Assembly (NCBI GenBank): GCA_030613605.1
Contig: JAUWLO010000030.1
Location: 1-14,349, forward strand
Reading direction: 5' to 3'
DNA length: 14,349 nucleotides
DNA from: Gammaproteobacteria bacterium
GTDB taxonomy: Bacteria; Pseudomonadota; Gammaproteobacteria; SZUA-152
The stretch's first letter is position 1. Each line of letters starts with the position of its first letter. This document shows, one piece after another, positions 13,424 through 14,349 of the stretch. Below the pieces are notes generated by a model, which worked only from the letters and a program-made list of their open reading frames with translations, did not search any database and was not told the origin of the DNA. Position numbers and translations under genes: made by a program.

Positions 13424-14349
13424 GTGAGACGTGTCGTTGTCACCGGTTTAGGTATTGTTTCCAGTATTGGGAATAATAAACAGGAAGTATCCGACTCTTT
13501 GAAAGAAGGGCGTTCGGGCATTAGCTTTAGCCAGGAATATGCTGATCTTGGGTTTCGTAGCCATGTTCATGGCGCTATAAACATTGATACTGCCGAATTA
13601 ATTGATCGTAAGATAAAGCGTTTTATGGGCGATGCGGCGGCTTTTAATTATCTTGCCATGAAAGAAGCAGTAGATGATGCTGGACTTAATGAAGACGAGA
13701 TATCCAATCCTCGTACTGGTTTGATCGTCGGTTCCGGGGGAGCTTCTACCGAGAACACGGTTTTAGCTGCGGATATATTACGCTCCAAAGGTTTGCGCAA
13801 GGTAGGCCCCTTTATGGTGCCTCGCACAATGGGTAGTACAACATCTGCCTGTCTTGGTACGGCATTCAAAGTAAAAGGTGTGAGTTACTCAATCAGCTCT
13901 GCCTGTTCAACCAGTGCACACTGTATTGGTAATGCCTATGAGCTTATCCAGATGGGTAAGCAAGATCGAATGTTCGCAGGTGGCGCTGAAGAATTACATT
14001 GGACCCAAACGGTATTGTTTGACGCCATGGGTGCATTGTCTTCCAAGTACAATGAGACGCCTGAGAAAGCGTCCCGTGCCTATGATGCTAACAGAGATGG
14101 TTTCGTTATCTCAGGTGGCGGTGGTCTTCTGGTGCTGGAAGAACTCGAACATGCAAAAAAACGTGGTGCAAAAATATATGCTGAATTGGTAGGTTATGGT
14201 GCTACCTGCGATGGTTATGACATGGTGCAACCATCCGGTGAGGGCGCGGTTCGCTGTATGCAACAGGCCATGTCGACAGTGGACGGCTCGATTGATTACA
14301 TCAATGCCCATGGCACCAGTACACCGGTTGGTGATACGCGAGAGTTAGG
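13424..14349 (+). CDS. fabB: 3-oxoacyl-ACP synthase I FabB, truncated at the window end
   Basis: FabB condenses malonyl-ACP with acyl-ACP and elongates the cis-3-decenoyl-ACP made by FabA. The frame stays open to the last base, giving 308 of about 405 codons. It starts MRRVVVTGLGIVSSIGNN, matching the FabB N terminus. The catalytic Cys161 lies in SISSACSTSAHCIGN, and the first catalytic His296 in INAHGTSTPVGDTREL. The second His and the C terminus are beyond the window. The start is a GTG at 13424 with GAGGG at 13411-13415, 8 nt upstream and touching the fabA stop, so the two genes are surely cotranscribed. The pairing with FabA and the N-terminal match favour FabB over FabF. Confidence 0.96.
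   Translation, partial: MRRVVVTGLGIVSSIGNNKQEVSDSLKEGRSGISFSQEYADLGFRSHVHGAINIDTAELIDRKIKRFMGDAAAFNYLAMKEAVDDAGLNEDEISNPRTGLIVGSGGASTENTVLAADILRSKGLRKVGPFMVPRTMGSTTSACLGTAFKVKGVSYSISSACSTSAHCIGNAYELIQMGKQDRMFAGGAEELHWTQTVLFDAMGALSSKYNETPEKASRAYDANRDGFVISGGGGLLVLEELEHAKKRGAKIYAELVGYGATCDGYDMVQPSGEGAVRCMQQAMSTVDGSIDYINAHGTSTPVGDTREL

Overview
The window suggests a gammaproteobacterium. The fabA-fabB pair for unsaturated fatty acid synthesis, a CRP-type regulator with a gammaproteobacterial recognition helix, and a complete Wsp chemosensory operon all fit that group. Base composition is moderate: about 50% GC in sampled uvrB lines, lower in part of the wsp cluster. I cannot resolve genus. No insertion sequence, CRISPR array or phage gene is visible.

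Layout, all on the + strand: (1) positions 1-1463, the 3' two thirds of uvrB (nucleotide excision repair); (2) 1579-1655, a tRNA-Val with anticodon GAC and encoded CCA; (3) 1656-1955, an intergenic region with a small palindrome; (4) 1956-10807, seven tightly packed genes in the exact order of the Pseudomonas wspABCDEFR operon: receptor, CheW, CheR-TPR, CheW, CheA-REC hybrid kinase, CheB, REC-GGDEF diguanylate cyclase; (5) 10808-11329, a non-coding stretch with inverted repeats and a good -10 box; (6) 11330-12513, a CRP/FNR-family regulator followed 2 nt later by a small exported protein with six calcium-binding thrombospondin type 3-like repeats; (7) 12514-12842, non-coding; (8) 12861 to the end, fabA and the first 308 codons of fabB.

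How the genes work together: the wsp genes should form a membrane array. The receptor controls WspE autophosphorylation through the two CheW couplers. WspC and WspF adjust receptor methylation. WspE phosphorylates WspR, which makes cyclic di-GMP, the signal for attachment and biofilm growth. WspR keeps its phospho-acceptor, its GGEEF active site and an RxxD inhibitory site, so the output looks functional.

The most interesting point is the receptor. Its periplasmic domain carries a covalent c-type haem motif (CLQCH, residues 157-161), and it has three tandem HAMP units with an exact 59-residue period. The well-studied WspA of Pseudomonas has a haem-free four-helix-bundle sensor and is shorter. 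This operon may therefore couple a redox or gas signal (O2, NO or electron-transfer state) to cyclic di-GMP rather than, or as well as, surface contact. That is inference from the motif and the gene order.
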